From: Candidatus Buchananbacteria bacterium
GTDB lineage: Bacteria; Patescibacteriota; Patescibacteriia; CAIXNZ01
Direction of reading: 5' to 3'
DNA length: 10,366 bases
NCBI GenBank assembly: GCA_030592165.1
Contig: JAUVKC010000028.1
Span: 1 to 10,366, forward strand
Shown here piece after piece: positions 1-6,779 of the stretch (positions within the stretch are counted from its first letter, which is position 1; each line of letters starts with the position of its first letter). A program made the position numbers and the translations under genes. The notes below the pieces were generated by a model. The model saw only the letters and a program-made list of their open reading frames with translations, had not been told where the DNA came from and did no database searches.

Positions 1-745
1 AAACATCTAAAAGATGATCAACCTCTTTTCTGGTCGCGGCATAGATAATACCAGATTCCGTCTTTTTTTTAGTAAGAAAATCAATTATATAACCAATTTT
101 ATGAACATCGCGTAAAACTGAATAATACAAATTGGGTCTGTCAAACCCTGTTAAAACAATCTCCGGATTATTCATCTGTAAATTCTTGATAATATCAAAT
201 CTAACTTTCTCAGTCGCGGTTGCAGTAAACCCGGCAACAATAGGGCGTTGTTTTAAATTACTTATAAATCCAGCTATAGCCATATAACTAGGCCGAAAAT
301 CATGTCCCCATTGGGAGATACAATGAGCTTCATCTATAGCTATTAAGGAAATATTAAGTTGCTGAACTAATTCTAAAAATTTATATGAAGCTAAACGTTC
401 AGGTGCAATATACAATATTTTATATTCATTCTTGGCTGTTAAATTTAATCTATTACTAATTTCAGTCTCAGTTAAAGAACTATTAATATAACTTGCCTTA
501 ATACCTAAATTATTAAGGTTATCAACCTGATCTTTCATTAATGAAATTAATGGTGAAATAACAATGGTTATACCTGGTAAAATCAAAGCCGGGATTTGAA
601 AACAAACAGATTTACCACTACCGGTTGGCATGACAGCCAGAGTATCGTTGTTATCAAGAATACTGGAAATAATCTGAGCCTGACCAAGTCTAAAATCTTG
701 ATATCCGTAGTATTTAGTTAAAAGTTTTTTGGCTTGAGTAATCAT
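1..745 (-). CDS. recQ: RecQ-family ATP-dependent DNA helicase (N-terminal 248 residues, truncated by window edge)
   Basis: A superfamily 2 DNA helicase of the RecQ type, expected to unwind DNA 3'-5' during recombination and fork repair in the cytoplasm. I translated the minus strand from the ATG at 745-743; the frame stays open to the left edge. Motifs are in canonical order: a Q-motif-like stretch (YGYQDFRLGQAQ, residues 14-25), Walker A (MPTGSGKS, 39-46), motif Ia (SPLISLMKDQ, about 64-73), DEAH box (138-141), the RecQ-specific aromatic-rich loop directly after it (AHCISQWGHDFRPSY, about 140-154), motif III (TATAT, about 174-178), and the start of the second RecA lobe (IIYAATRKEV). The aromatic loop separates RecQ from other DEAD/DEAH helicases. 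RecQ proteins usually have about 470-610 residues, so roughly half is missing, and the zinc-binding, winged-helix and HRDC regions cannot be assessed. No Shine-Dalgarno precedes the start. The gene is divergent from the cold-shock gene. Confidence 0.95.
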   Translation of the reverse strand, partial: MITQAKKLLTKYYGYQDFRLGQAQIISSILDNNDTLAVMPTGSGKSVCFQIPALILPGITIVISPLISLMKDQVDNLNNLGIKASYINSSLTETEISNRLNLTAKNEYKILYIAPERLASYKFLELVQQLNISLIAIDEAHCISQWGHDFRPSYMAIAGFISNLKQRPIVAGFTATATEKVRFDIIKNLQMNNPEIVLTGFDRPNLYYSVLRDVHKIGYIIDFLTKKKTESGIIYAATRKEVDHLLDV

Positions 746-809
746 GGTATTTTGATTTAGCTAATTTAATTTAATTAATTTTTTCGTGAAAAAATCTTCT
801 CATATGATT

Positions 810-838
810 ATTCTACATACTTAAGAACTAAAGTACAA
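810..838 (-). promoter_or_regulatory. Predicted sigma70-type promoter of recQ
   Basis: Read on the minus strand, TTGTAC (838-833) is followed by exactly 17 nt and then TAGAAT (815-810). This predicts a transcript start near 803 and a leader of about 58 nt before the helicase ATG. The match is moderate (four of six at -35, five of six at -10), and the region is AT-rich, so chance matches are possible. Position and spacing support it. Confidence 0.45.
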
Positions 839-904
839 CAGTCATAACTAGTCAAAAACTGTTAATTTATTTTAACACAATAGTCTTATACACAACCAAT
901 ACTA

Positions 905-933
905 TTGACTTATTATCTTTGATATGTTATTAT
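905..933 (+). promoter_or_regulatory. Sigma70-type promoter with extended -10, driving the cold-shock gene
   Basis: TTGACT at 905-910, a 17-nt spacer, and TATTAT at 928-933, with TGT just before the -10 hexamer (TGn extended -10). Five of six -35 bases and five of six -10 bases match the sigma70 consensus, with ideal spacing. The predicted transcript start near 940 gives a leader of about 90 nt. Confidence 0.75.
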
Positions 934-939
934 GAAGGA

Positions 940-1031
940 GCAAAAAGTTTGCCTCTTAATAAGTAGAAATAAATCAAGTCGAATTTCTGCAATAAAGGCT
1001 AGTTTTGCAGTTTAATTCATTTATTTTTACT
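940..1031 (+). promoter_or_regulatory. Long 5' leader of the cold-shock gene with a small hairpin
   Basis: The predicted promoter lies about 90 nt upstream of the cold-shock start codon, long compared with the about 21-nt leader of the next gene. Within it, CTGCAA (987-992) and TTGCAG (1005-1010) can form a 6-bp stem with a 12-nt loop. It is followed by an unstructured, pyrimidine-rich AT stretch directly before the ATG. Long structured leaders control translation of cspA-type mRNAs in Escherichia coli. A similar role here is inference from length and position only, as no known cold-box sequence was recognised. Confidence 0.35.
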
Positions 1032-1232
1032 ATGACAGGAAAAATCAAAAGACTTACAGACAAAGGTTTTGGATTTATCACATCTGATGATAACCCAGAC
1101 AAAGACATTTTCTTTCATTCTTCTGCACTTGAAGGTGCTGAATTCAATGAACTACAAGAAGGTGACTCAGTAACCTTTGAAACTGAAGACTCTGAAAAAG
1201 GTCCTCGAGCTATCAACGTAGCAAGAGCATAA
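1032..1232 (+). CDS. Cold-shock domain (CspA-like) nucleic-acid-binding protein, 66 aa
   Basis: A single cold-shock domain (OB fold) of normal family length, expected to bind single-stranded RNA or DNA in the cytoplasm as an RNA chaperone. The RNP1 motif is KGFGFI (residues 11-16) and the RNP2-like motif is DIFFHSS (25-31). The C-terminal half has the usual GDSVTFE strand and ends in a GPRAINVARA-type tail. The usual KWFN before RNP1 is replaced by KRLT, so the Trp and Phe of that nucleic-acid-binding patch are absent. I chose the ATG at 1032 because family members begin with a short MxxGxI/V sequence. An in-frame TTG at 1005 would add nine residues foreign to the family and would overlap the leader hairpin. 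No Shine-Dalgarno is visible. A terminator follows closely, so the gene is probably monocistronic. Confidence 0.92.
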   Translation: MTGKIKRLTDKGFGFITSDDNPDKDIFFHSSALEGAEFNELQEGDSVTFETEDSEKGPRAINVARA

Positions 1233-1243
1233 ACCTTTATTAT

Positions 1244-1277
1244 AAAAAAATCTCCGACATTAGTTGGAGGTTTTTTT
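1244..1277 (+). terminator. Rho-independent terminator of the cold-shock gene
   Basis: The stem CTCCGAC (1252-1258) pairs with GTTGGAG (1263-1269) around the loop ATTA, with one G-U pair. It is flanked by seven A's (1244-1250) on the left and seven T's (1271-1277) on the right, which extend the stem and supply the U-tract. It starts 12 nt after the stop codon. Confidence 0.85.
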
Positions 1278-1303
1278 ATTACGTAATTTTAACCCATTAT
1301 TTA

Positions 1304-1312
1304 TGTTATAAT
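1304..1312 (+). promoter_or_regulatory. Extended -10 promoter of the small membrane-protein gene
   Basis: TGT followed directly by a perfect TATAAT (1307-1312) gives an extended -10 element. No good -35 hexamer lies 16-18 nt upstream (TAATTT at 1284-1289 is the closest position), which is tolerated by extended -10 promoters. The predicted transcript start near 1319 gives a leader of only about 21 nt. Confidence 0.55.
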
Positions 1313-1339
1313 AATATAAATTAATAATAATTCAAAAAT

Positions 1340-1723
1340 ATGACGAAAAGATTTATTTTAAAACTTACTGGCTTTGGATTTTTAACCTGGCTAATTCCAT
1401 TTATTGCTTCATTTCCGTTTTTCAATTATAAAACACAAGAACTAATAATTGATGATTTCTTTTTTAAAACAATTATGATTGTTTTATCAGCTTTAGTAGG
1501 TACAATTCTATTGGTTTTAATTTATAAAAAAATTAATCAGAATTATATTAAAATGGGAATAATCATTGGAATTACTTGGTTAGGCATAAACTGGATTTTA
1601 GATTTTATATTTTTATTACCAATGGCAGATATGGCAATTGGACAATATTTCACTGAAATTGGTTTAAGATATTTAGTAATTCCGATTTATAGTATTGGGT
1701 TTGCTCTGGTTATCAAAAAATAA
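1340..1723 (+). CDS. Small four-helix integral membrane protein, function unknown
   Basis: 127 residues, mostly hydrophobic, with four predicted transmembrane segments near residues 11-29, 42-62, 70-94 and 106-125. They are separated by short loops such as YKKINQNYIK (62-71). The positive N-terminus (MTKR, then K8) and the Lys-rich middle loop suggest that both termini are cytoplasmic. Several prolines lie within or beside the helices (P20, P26, P94, P115). I recognise no catalytic motif and cannot assign a family. The ATG at 1340 is chosen because it lies shortly after an extended -10 element and is followed by a continuous membrane-protein pattern. No Shine-Dalgarno is seen. The gene has its own promoter and is followed by a shared terminator, so nothing in the context links it to its neighbours. 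Confidence 0.75.
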   Translation: MTKRFILKLTGFGFLTWLIPFIASFPFFNYKTQELIIDDFFFKTIMIVLSALVGTILLVLIYKKINQNYIKMGIIIGITWLGINWILDFIFLLPMADMAIGQYFTEIGLRYLVIPIYSIGFALVIKK

Positions 1724-1771
1724 AAAAAATCTTCGTTTCTGTTTTTTTAAATTCGCAATCATACACCTCAA

Positions 1772-1803
1772 AACAAAAAATCCCCATTCGGGGATTTTTT
1801 GTT
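1772..1803. terminator. Bidirectional rho-independent terminator between convergent genes
   Basis: A perfect 14-bp inverted repeat: the left arm 1772-1785 (ending ATCCCC), a 4-nt loop ATTC (1786-1789), and the right arm 1790-1803 (starting GGGGAT). A-runs on the left and T-runs on the right give a U-tract on either transcript. It lies 49 nt after the plus-strand membrane gene and 13 nt beyond the stop of the minus-strand surface-protein gene, so it can serve both. Confidence 0.9.
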
Positions 1804-1815
1804 ATCTAATTTTAC

Positions 1816-4800
1816 TTAAAATTGTCCTAGCTGGGTTATTATTTCTACTAATTCTTCTTCTGCTCTTGAACCATTAATAATCCCCAAAAGTTCGTCGTCT
1901 GCATTAGTGATGAAAAATTGAGGTAAACTTATTATTTTATAATCATCAAAAAACTGATTGTTTGGTTTATAAAAATCAACATCATATTCACCACGATCTA
2001 CCTGAGTTAAATTGATATTATCAGGCTCCATTGTACTTACAGGTATAAAATCATAAGTATCAGCAAAAATTAATTCTAAATTCTTGAGTGCATCCAATTG
2101 CTCTTGAGCTTCTGTATTCCAGTTATTATAAACAAAAATTATTTTTGCCTTCCCCTGATATTTTTTACTCAAATTAATATCAACACCATCTTCTATATAA
2201 GCTATTATTTCTGGCACAACATCACCAATTTGCAACAAGTTTTCTTCCGGCATTGGATAAACAATCAATGGAAAATTTGTGTACATATCTTCCTGGGTTA
2301 TAAAACTATTAAATTGATCCCATAATGTTTCTTTTCTTGGCAATAAAATATCTGAAGTCACAACGCTTTGTTCTTCAATTTTGGTGATTAATGATTCTAT
2401 TGATTCATAACCTTCAACATCTATTTGCAAATAATATTCTCCTTTAGGTAATATAGCTGAAAATCCCTGAGGTATTTGCATTGGATTAGCTTGATCAAAG
2501 GCCATACCATTCCAAACATTAAACTCACCTGTCCCTGGATCTTTCACATAAACTGTTGCTATGGCATTAGTGACTAATTCGTTTGTCTTAGCATCTCTTA
2601 TTTTTGAATTATCTGTTACAAAAACTGTATTAATATCTCTTTTATATGTTTGCCCAAAATCATTAGCAATCTCACCTTCTAATTGGTAAACTCCGATATC
2701 TGAAAAAGCTAATTCTCCAACCCAAAGTTTCAAATCTTGATCATAAGACAATGGGTAAGCTCTATTTGTTTCTTTATTCCTAACAATTGCCCGACTCGCA
2801 CCTTTAGCCTCAAGGTAAAAAGTTTGTGGTTGATTTGCTTTAAACTGAATTACTCCATGCTGAGATAAAGGTGAGTGCCTTGAATTTACTACGTATTGAT
2901 TTGAACCAAAGATTAAGTCACCTTGATAACCAAACAAACAAGCATCTGAAGAAATTACTGTACCATCATTATAGACAGCTCTGACTGCAAGATTATATTT
3001 GCCTGGATTTAAATCAACTAAATTAAAATTGTAAACAGAACCTGCTTCTGTTCTTGAAACATTTACAATATTATTCCAACTTAACCCCATAGTAGTAGAA
3101 TACTCAAGATTAGCAAGTTGATTACTAGGAACGCTAACTGAACCAACAAAAGTTATATCCGGTGTCATATAAATTTTCCCATGACAAAAAGTTGGATCAA
3201 TAGCAACTAATTCAGTAATTGGTGCTGGTTCTGGAGGAACAATCACTATTTGTGGCACAACCAATGGCGGGGAGACAATAACCTCTGGAGTCTCCGGTTC
3301 TGGAAGTGGAGGCTCTGGGATTGGTTCAGGTTCTGGAAGCGGTGGCTCTGGGATTGGCTCCGGTTCTGGAAGTGGTGGCTCTGTAGGTGGTTCAACAGGC
3401 GGTTCTGGTGGTACAACAGGCACTACAGGGATACTTCCAGATGAAGTAACATTAATAACAACAGTCGCAAAATCACATAAACCTTCTGTATCGCATATCT
3501 CATATAAAAAAGTATCCTGTCCTACAAATCCTCCTGTAGGCGTATATATAACCATACCAGTAATTGAATCTAGGCTAAGAGAACCATCACCAGGCGGGAC
3601 AGTAATGATAATAGTTGTTATATCCAAATTATCATCCGGATCAGTGTCATTAAGACTTACATCTATACCTATTGAATTATTTCTTAAAGTTTGGGCAAAA
3701 TCATCTTCAGCTACTGGAGGATCATTGGTTGGGATTGGTGCTCCTGCCTGATTGACTGTAATATTTACATTTGCACTAGCACATAAACTATCATTATCAC
3801 AAACTTGATATATAAAAATATCATTACCAACAAAATCATCTTCAGGCTCATAAGTTACAACCCCTGTAGCTGGATCAATTGTTAATTGTCCATGACTTGG
3901 ACTATTTGTTATTAATACAGAACCCTGATCAATAGTTCCGTCAGAATCACTATCATTGTCTAAAATATCTATCTCAACTGGTTGATTAACCATTGTTATC
4001 GCAAAATCATTAAGAACTATCGGCGGTATTAAATTTTGAGAAATAACTATTAAAACATTAGCTGTATCACAATCACCATCATTATCACAAACCTGATATG
4101 TGAAATTATCTTGACCATTAAAATTTACATCCGGAGTATAAGTAACAATACCAGTAGATAGATTCACATTAATACTGCCATTATCCGAATTTTGAATAAT
4201 TATTACAGAACCTTGATCAATCGATCCGTCAGAATCACTATCATTGGCTAAAATATTTATCTCAACCGGGGTATTTACTTTTGTGGCTGAATTATCATCT
4301 ATTGCTACAGGCGGATCATTGACATTTATATTCACGGTCGCAGTATCACATAAACCATCATTATCACATATTTTATAAATAAAATTATCTGCTCCTGTAT
4401 GACCACTATTTGGGGTATAAATAACGATGCCATCAATTATTGAACTAGCACCATTATCAGGTGTTTCAGTAATTATTAAAGAAGCTGGGTTTAATGTGCC
4501 GTCTGAATCTTCATCATTATCTAAAACATTAATCTCAACTGACATTTCAAATCTTGTATTTGCTAAATCATCATTAGCTATTGGTGGAATCAAGGCGTCA
4601 ATACCAACTAATACAGTTGCTTCTTCACAAAAATTATCATTATCACATATTTGATATATAAACGTATCAACACCGAAATAATCAGTAATTGGCGTATAAG
4701 TAACGACCCCAGATGTTTCATCATAAGCAACATCACCATTATTGGGTTCTGTTTTAAAAGTTAAAGATTCAGTTACTAAATATCCGTCAGGATCAGAATC

Positions 4801-6771
4801 ATTATCTAAAACATTAATATCAACTGGAGTATTTATTTCAGTAAAACTAGCATCATCTTGAACAATTGGCGGTGTTAGAACCAATATAAAAACACTGGCA
4901 CTATCACAATATAGTGAAGTATCACATATTTCATAATCAAAAGTATCTGAACCAAAGTAACCAAATTCTGGAGTATAGGTAACTAGACCAGAAACATTAT
5001 CAATCATAATTATGCCATTACTTGGTGAAGTTAAGTTTTTTAATGAAATTACATCAAGGGTACCTCCCGGAGAATCATCATTAGCTAAAACTGCGATATC
5101 AATTGGTATATCCATTTTTGTTTCAGCTGAATCATCTTTAGCAATTGGCGGAACAATAACCTTAATTGAAACTGTAGCGTTATCACATAAACCATCATTA
5201 TCACATACTTCGTAAACAAATAAATCATTACCATAATAAGCAAATTCAGGAGTATAAGTAATAAAACCAGTTATCTTATCTACCACTACACTACCATGGG
5301 TAGGTTCTTCAATCACAATTACAGTTGCTGGGTCTAAAAAACCATCTACATCAGTATCATTATTCATAACTTCAATTGATACTGGCGTATTTATTAAAGT
5401 AACAGCACTATCATCACGGGCTATTGGTGATAAAATCTCACTACAATCTTCCACTGTAACTCTAGGATGGGAATTACCAGGATGACCTGGTCGTTGATCA
5501 ACTTCTAATCTAATTGAATCACTTTCAGCCAAAATTACAATTTCTAAGCTTTCGCCACCAGTTAACTGAAAACTTTCCGTTGTTTCCAAGACACCGTTAC
5601 GATATATCCTATATTCACTTGGACCTTCCATGTCACCAATAACCGGCTCACCTGTATTTGTTATATAAAAAACTGCATCAGAAGCACTACACTGACCTGA
5701 AACTTCTATACTAGACCTATCCCAATCATTTTCATCTCCTGGACAAGCTCCTGCCTCAGCCCCGTTATCAAGATGAGTTTGCCAATCACTAATACCAGTG
5801 ATAGAGCCATTATCCGTAGCTAAGCATAAAGTTTGATCATTATCATAACAAACATTCTCGCAACCAAAATTACAATCAGTAACACTAATTAAACCGTCGC
5901 CATTTCGATCATTGATTGGGTAAATATCACTCCAAAGATGGTTTTTATCAATTACATGTTGGGTATGATCATTATTACCTTCTCCGTCAACAGCGCTTTG
6001 ATCAACTAGCACAAAAACATATGGATTTGTAGCTGTATTCGTTCTATGACATACTCCGATTTTATCTTTATCTTTTTTTGGATTTAAAACAATCCCGATT
6101 TCGCCGTCATCAGTTAATTCACCTTCTTTTCCAGCAAACCCAGCACTAGCAAAAAATAATTGCCTTTGTCTTTTATCAATCATCGTTACAGGCTTACCTT
6201 TAACAATAAAATCAACTGATTCTAATGACAATGAACTACTTGGCGATGACAAAAATACTTTAACCTGAATGCCACTTGATTTGACTGGAAAACTTTTTAT
6301 ATTCTGAGCGACTTCAATCGCATTATTTGAACAATTTTTACAATCCTCGGTTATTGGTGTCCATTTTTTACCATTAAAATAATACCAAGCCTTATAATCA
6401 GTAGTTAATTGATAAGTAATTTTTGAACCTCGTGGTTTATTAGCATTTTCTACAAAGCTAATTATCTGGGCATTTTTATCAATTTTAATTGGGTTTAAAC
6501 TAATTAAATCAGCCTGCTTTGCGTCATTTATTAAATGAGCACCTCGTCCATCCAGCTCAACTTTCAAAATATCATAAGTAAAATGGTTTTTATTAACAAA
6601 ACTTAATTTTTGTTCATACTCCTGATAAAAAACTATCTTTGTTACCAGACTATCTATTTTTGATGAAATATAATCATTTGAATAAGCAACTAAAGCTAAA
6701 ATGCTCAAGCCTAAAATAACCACTACGATTATAGCGAGCACTTCAATCTTGATAATTGCTTTTCGTGTCAT
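1816..6771 (-). CDS. Giant membrane-anchored surface protein: seven Ig-like CX5C repeats, Pro-rich stalk, cysteine-less thioredoxin-like C-terminus
   Basis: 1651 residues, predicted to be anchored by one N-terminal helix (about 10-30) with the rest outside the membrane. Regions in order:
- a beta-sandwich-like domain (about 70-192) with a WYYFNGKKW core;
- a Cys-rich segment (about 236-446) with CHRTNTATNPYV from C241, an EF-hand/dockerin-like loop at D288-D299 (DxNxDGxI...D), and an RLEVDQRPGHPGNS stretch near its end;
- seven tandem Ig/cadherin-like repeats (Big_9/VCBS type) starting near 450, 543, 636, 731, 822, 918 and 1020;
- a Pro/Glu-rich stalk (1114-1184);
- Ig/FN3-like domains (about 1185-1390);
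- a carboxypeptidase-regulatory-like beta domain (1391-1479);
- a TlpA/thioredoxin-like domain (about 1515-1651).
In the last domain, the family GK..(L)nFWA.WCxxC segment reads GKAKIIFVYNNWNTEA: W1551 is kept, but the cysteine positions are N1552 and A1555. The cis-Pro equivalent is P1617. A role in adhesion or recognition is inferred. It starts 8 nt after the upstream sensor-like gene, so they are probably cotranscribed. Confidence 0.85.
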   Translation of the reverse strand: MTRKAIIKIEVLAIIVVVILGLSILALVAYSNDYISSKIDSLVTKIVFYQEYEQKLSFVNKNHFTYDILKVELDGRGAHLINDAKQADLISLNPIKIDKNAQIISFVENANKPRGSKITYQLTTDYKAWYYFNGKKWTPITEDCKNCSNNAIEVAQNIKSFPVKSSGIQVKVFLSSPSSSLSLESVDFIVKGKPVTMIDKRQRQLFFASAGFAGKEGELTDDGEIGIVLNPKKDKDKIGVCHRTNTATNPYVFVLVDQSAVDGEGNNDHTQHVIDKNHLWSDIYPINDRNGDGLISVTDCNFGCENVCYDNDQTLCLATDNGSITGISDWQTHLDNGAEAGACPGDENDWDRSSIEVSGQCSASDAVFYITNTGEPVIGDMEGPSEYRIYRNGVLETTESFQLTGGESLEIVILAESDSIRLEVDQRPGHPGNSHPRVTVEDCSEILSPIARDDSAVTLINTPVSIEVMNNDTDVDGFLDPATVIVIEEPTHGSVVVDKITGFITYTPEFAYYGNDLFVYEVCDNDGLCDNATVSIKVIVPPIAKDDSAETKMDIPIDIAVLANDDSPGGTLDVISLKNLTSPSNGIIMIDNVSGLVTYTPEFGYFGSDTFDYEICDTSLYCDSASVFILVLTPPIVQDDASFTEINTPVDINVLDNDSDPDGYLVTESLTFKTEPNNGDVAYDETSGVVTYTPITDYFGVDTFIYQICDNDNFCEEATVLVGIDALIPPIANDDLANTRFEMSVEINVLDNDEDSDGTLNPASLIITETPDNGASSIIDGIVIYTPNSGHTGADNFIYKICDNDGLCDTATVNINVNDPPVAIDDNSATKVNTPVEINILANDSDSDGSIDQGSVIIIQNSDNGSINVNLSTGIVTYTPDVNFNGQDNFTYQVCDNDGDCDTANVLIVISQNLIPPIVLNDFAITMVNQPVEIDILDNDSDSDGTIDQGSVLITNSPSHGQLTIDPATGVVTYEPEDDFVGNDIFIYQVCDNDSLCASANVNITVNQAGAPIPTNDPPVAEDDFAQTLRNNSIGIDVSLNDTDPDDNLDITTIIITVPPGDGSLSLDSITGMVIYTPTGGFVGQDTFLYEICDTEGLCDFATVVINVTSSGSIPVVPVVPPEPPVEPPTEPPLPEPEPIPEPPLPEPEPIPEPPLPEPETPEVIVSPPLVVPQIVIVPPEPAPITELVAIDPTFCHGKIYMTPDITFVGSVSVPSNQLANLEYSTTMGLSWNNIVNVSRTEAGSVYNFNLVDLNPGKYNLAVRAVYNDGTVISSDACLFGYQGDLIFGSNQYVVNSRHSPLSQHGVIQFKANQPQTFYLEAKGASRAIVRNKETNRAYPLSYDQDLKLWVGELAFSDIGVYQLEGEIANDFGQTYKRDINTVFVTDNSKIRDAKTNELVTNAIATVYVKDPGTGEFNVWNGMAFDQANPMQIPQGFSAILPKGEYYLQIDVEGYESIESLITKIEEQSVVTSDILLPRKETLWDQFNSFITQEDMYTNFPLIVYPMPEENLLQIGDVVPEIIAYIEDGVDINLSKKYQGKAKIIFVYNNWNTEAQEQLDALKNLELIFADTYDFIPVSTMEPDNINLTQVDRGEYDVDFYKPNNQFFDDYKIISLPQFFITNADDELLGIINGSRAEEELVEIITQLGQF
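3294..3383 (-). repeat. 33-bp tandem repeat encoding the Pro/Glu stalk
   Basis: Two full 33-bp units (3311-3343 and 3344-3376) differ at only a few positions. A partial unit lies on each side (from 3294 and to 3383). Each unit encodes 11 residues on the minus strand (PEPEPIPEPPL register). Because 33 is a multiple of 3, gain or loss of a unit would change stalk length without breaking the frame. Confidence 0.85.
3433..5424 (-). repeat. Seven-unit tandem array of Ig/cadherin-like domain repeats
   Basis: Seven consecutive units of about 91-102 codons lie within the giant surface-protein gene. Each follows the same pattern: an A-x-DD start, a (V/I)-(D/E)-(I/V)-xxxNDxDxDG segment, a TG-(V/I)-(V/I)-(T/I)Y-(T/E)P strand, and Y-x-(V/I)-C-D-x(4)-C near the end. 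DNA similarity is low over most of the array but high in patches. A 27-nt run is identical at 4344-4370 and 5181-5207, and units 5 and 6 share a nearly identical stretch around 4213-4265 and 3926-3977. Confidence 0.9.
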
Positions 6772-6779
6772 AAAACTCG

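Noticed and set aside
779..794. Perfect palindrome TTTTTTC-GT-GAAAAAA as a terminator
   Set aside because: It is almost all A/T with a tiny loop and lies inside the predicted recQ leader, so it would not form a useful terminator.
932..1015. 27-codon frame starting at ATG 932 in the cold-shock leader
   Set aside because: Its ATG overlaps the -10 hexamer of the predicted promoter, so it would not be in the transcript.
1005..1031. Upstream TTG start that would extend the cold-shock protein by nine residues
   Set aside because: The added residues do not fit the family, the TTG lies in the leader hairpin, and the ATG at 1032 gives the typical MTGKIK start.
3250..3444. Trp-rich plus-strand reading frame opposite the Pro/Glu stalk
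   Set aside because: It is the reverse reading of the Pro/Glu repeat codons, with no start signal or family resemblance.
4427..5215. Plus-strand reading frames of 64-75 codons opposite the Ig array
   Set aside because: They are antisense shadows of the repeated codons and resemble each other only because the repeats do.
3433..5424. CRISPR-like repeat-spacer pattern from recurring short identical runs
   Set aside because: The period is about 280 nt, the frame is continuous, and the repeats encode a conserved protein domain.
6679..6771. N-terminus of the giant protein as a type IV pilin-like signal
   Set aside because: There is no GFTLIE-type cleavage motif; the hydrophobic stretch reads as a plain signal anchor.
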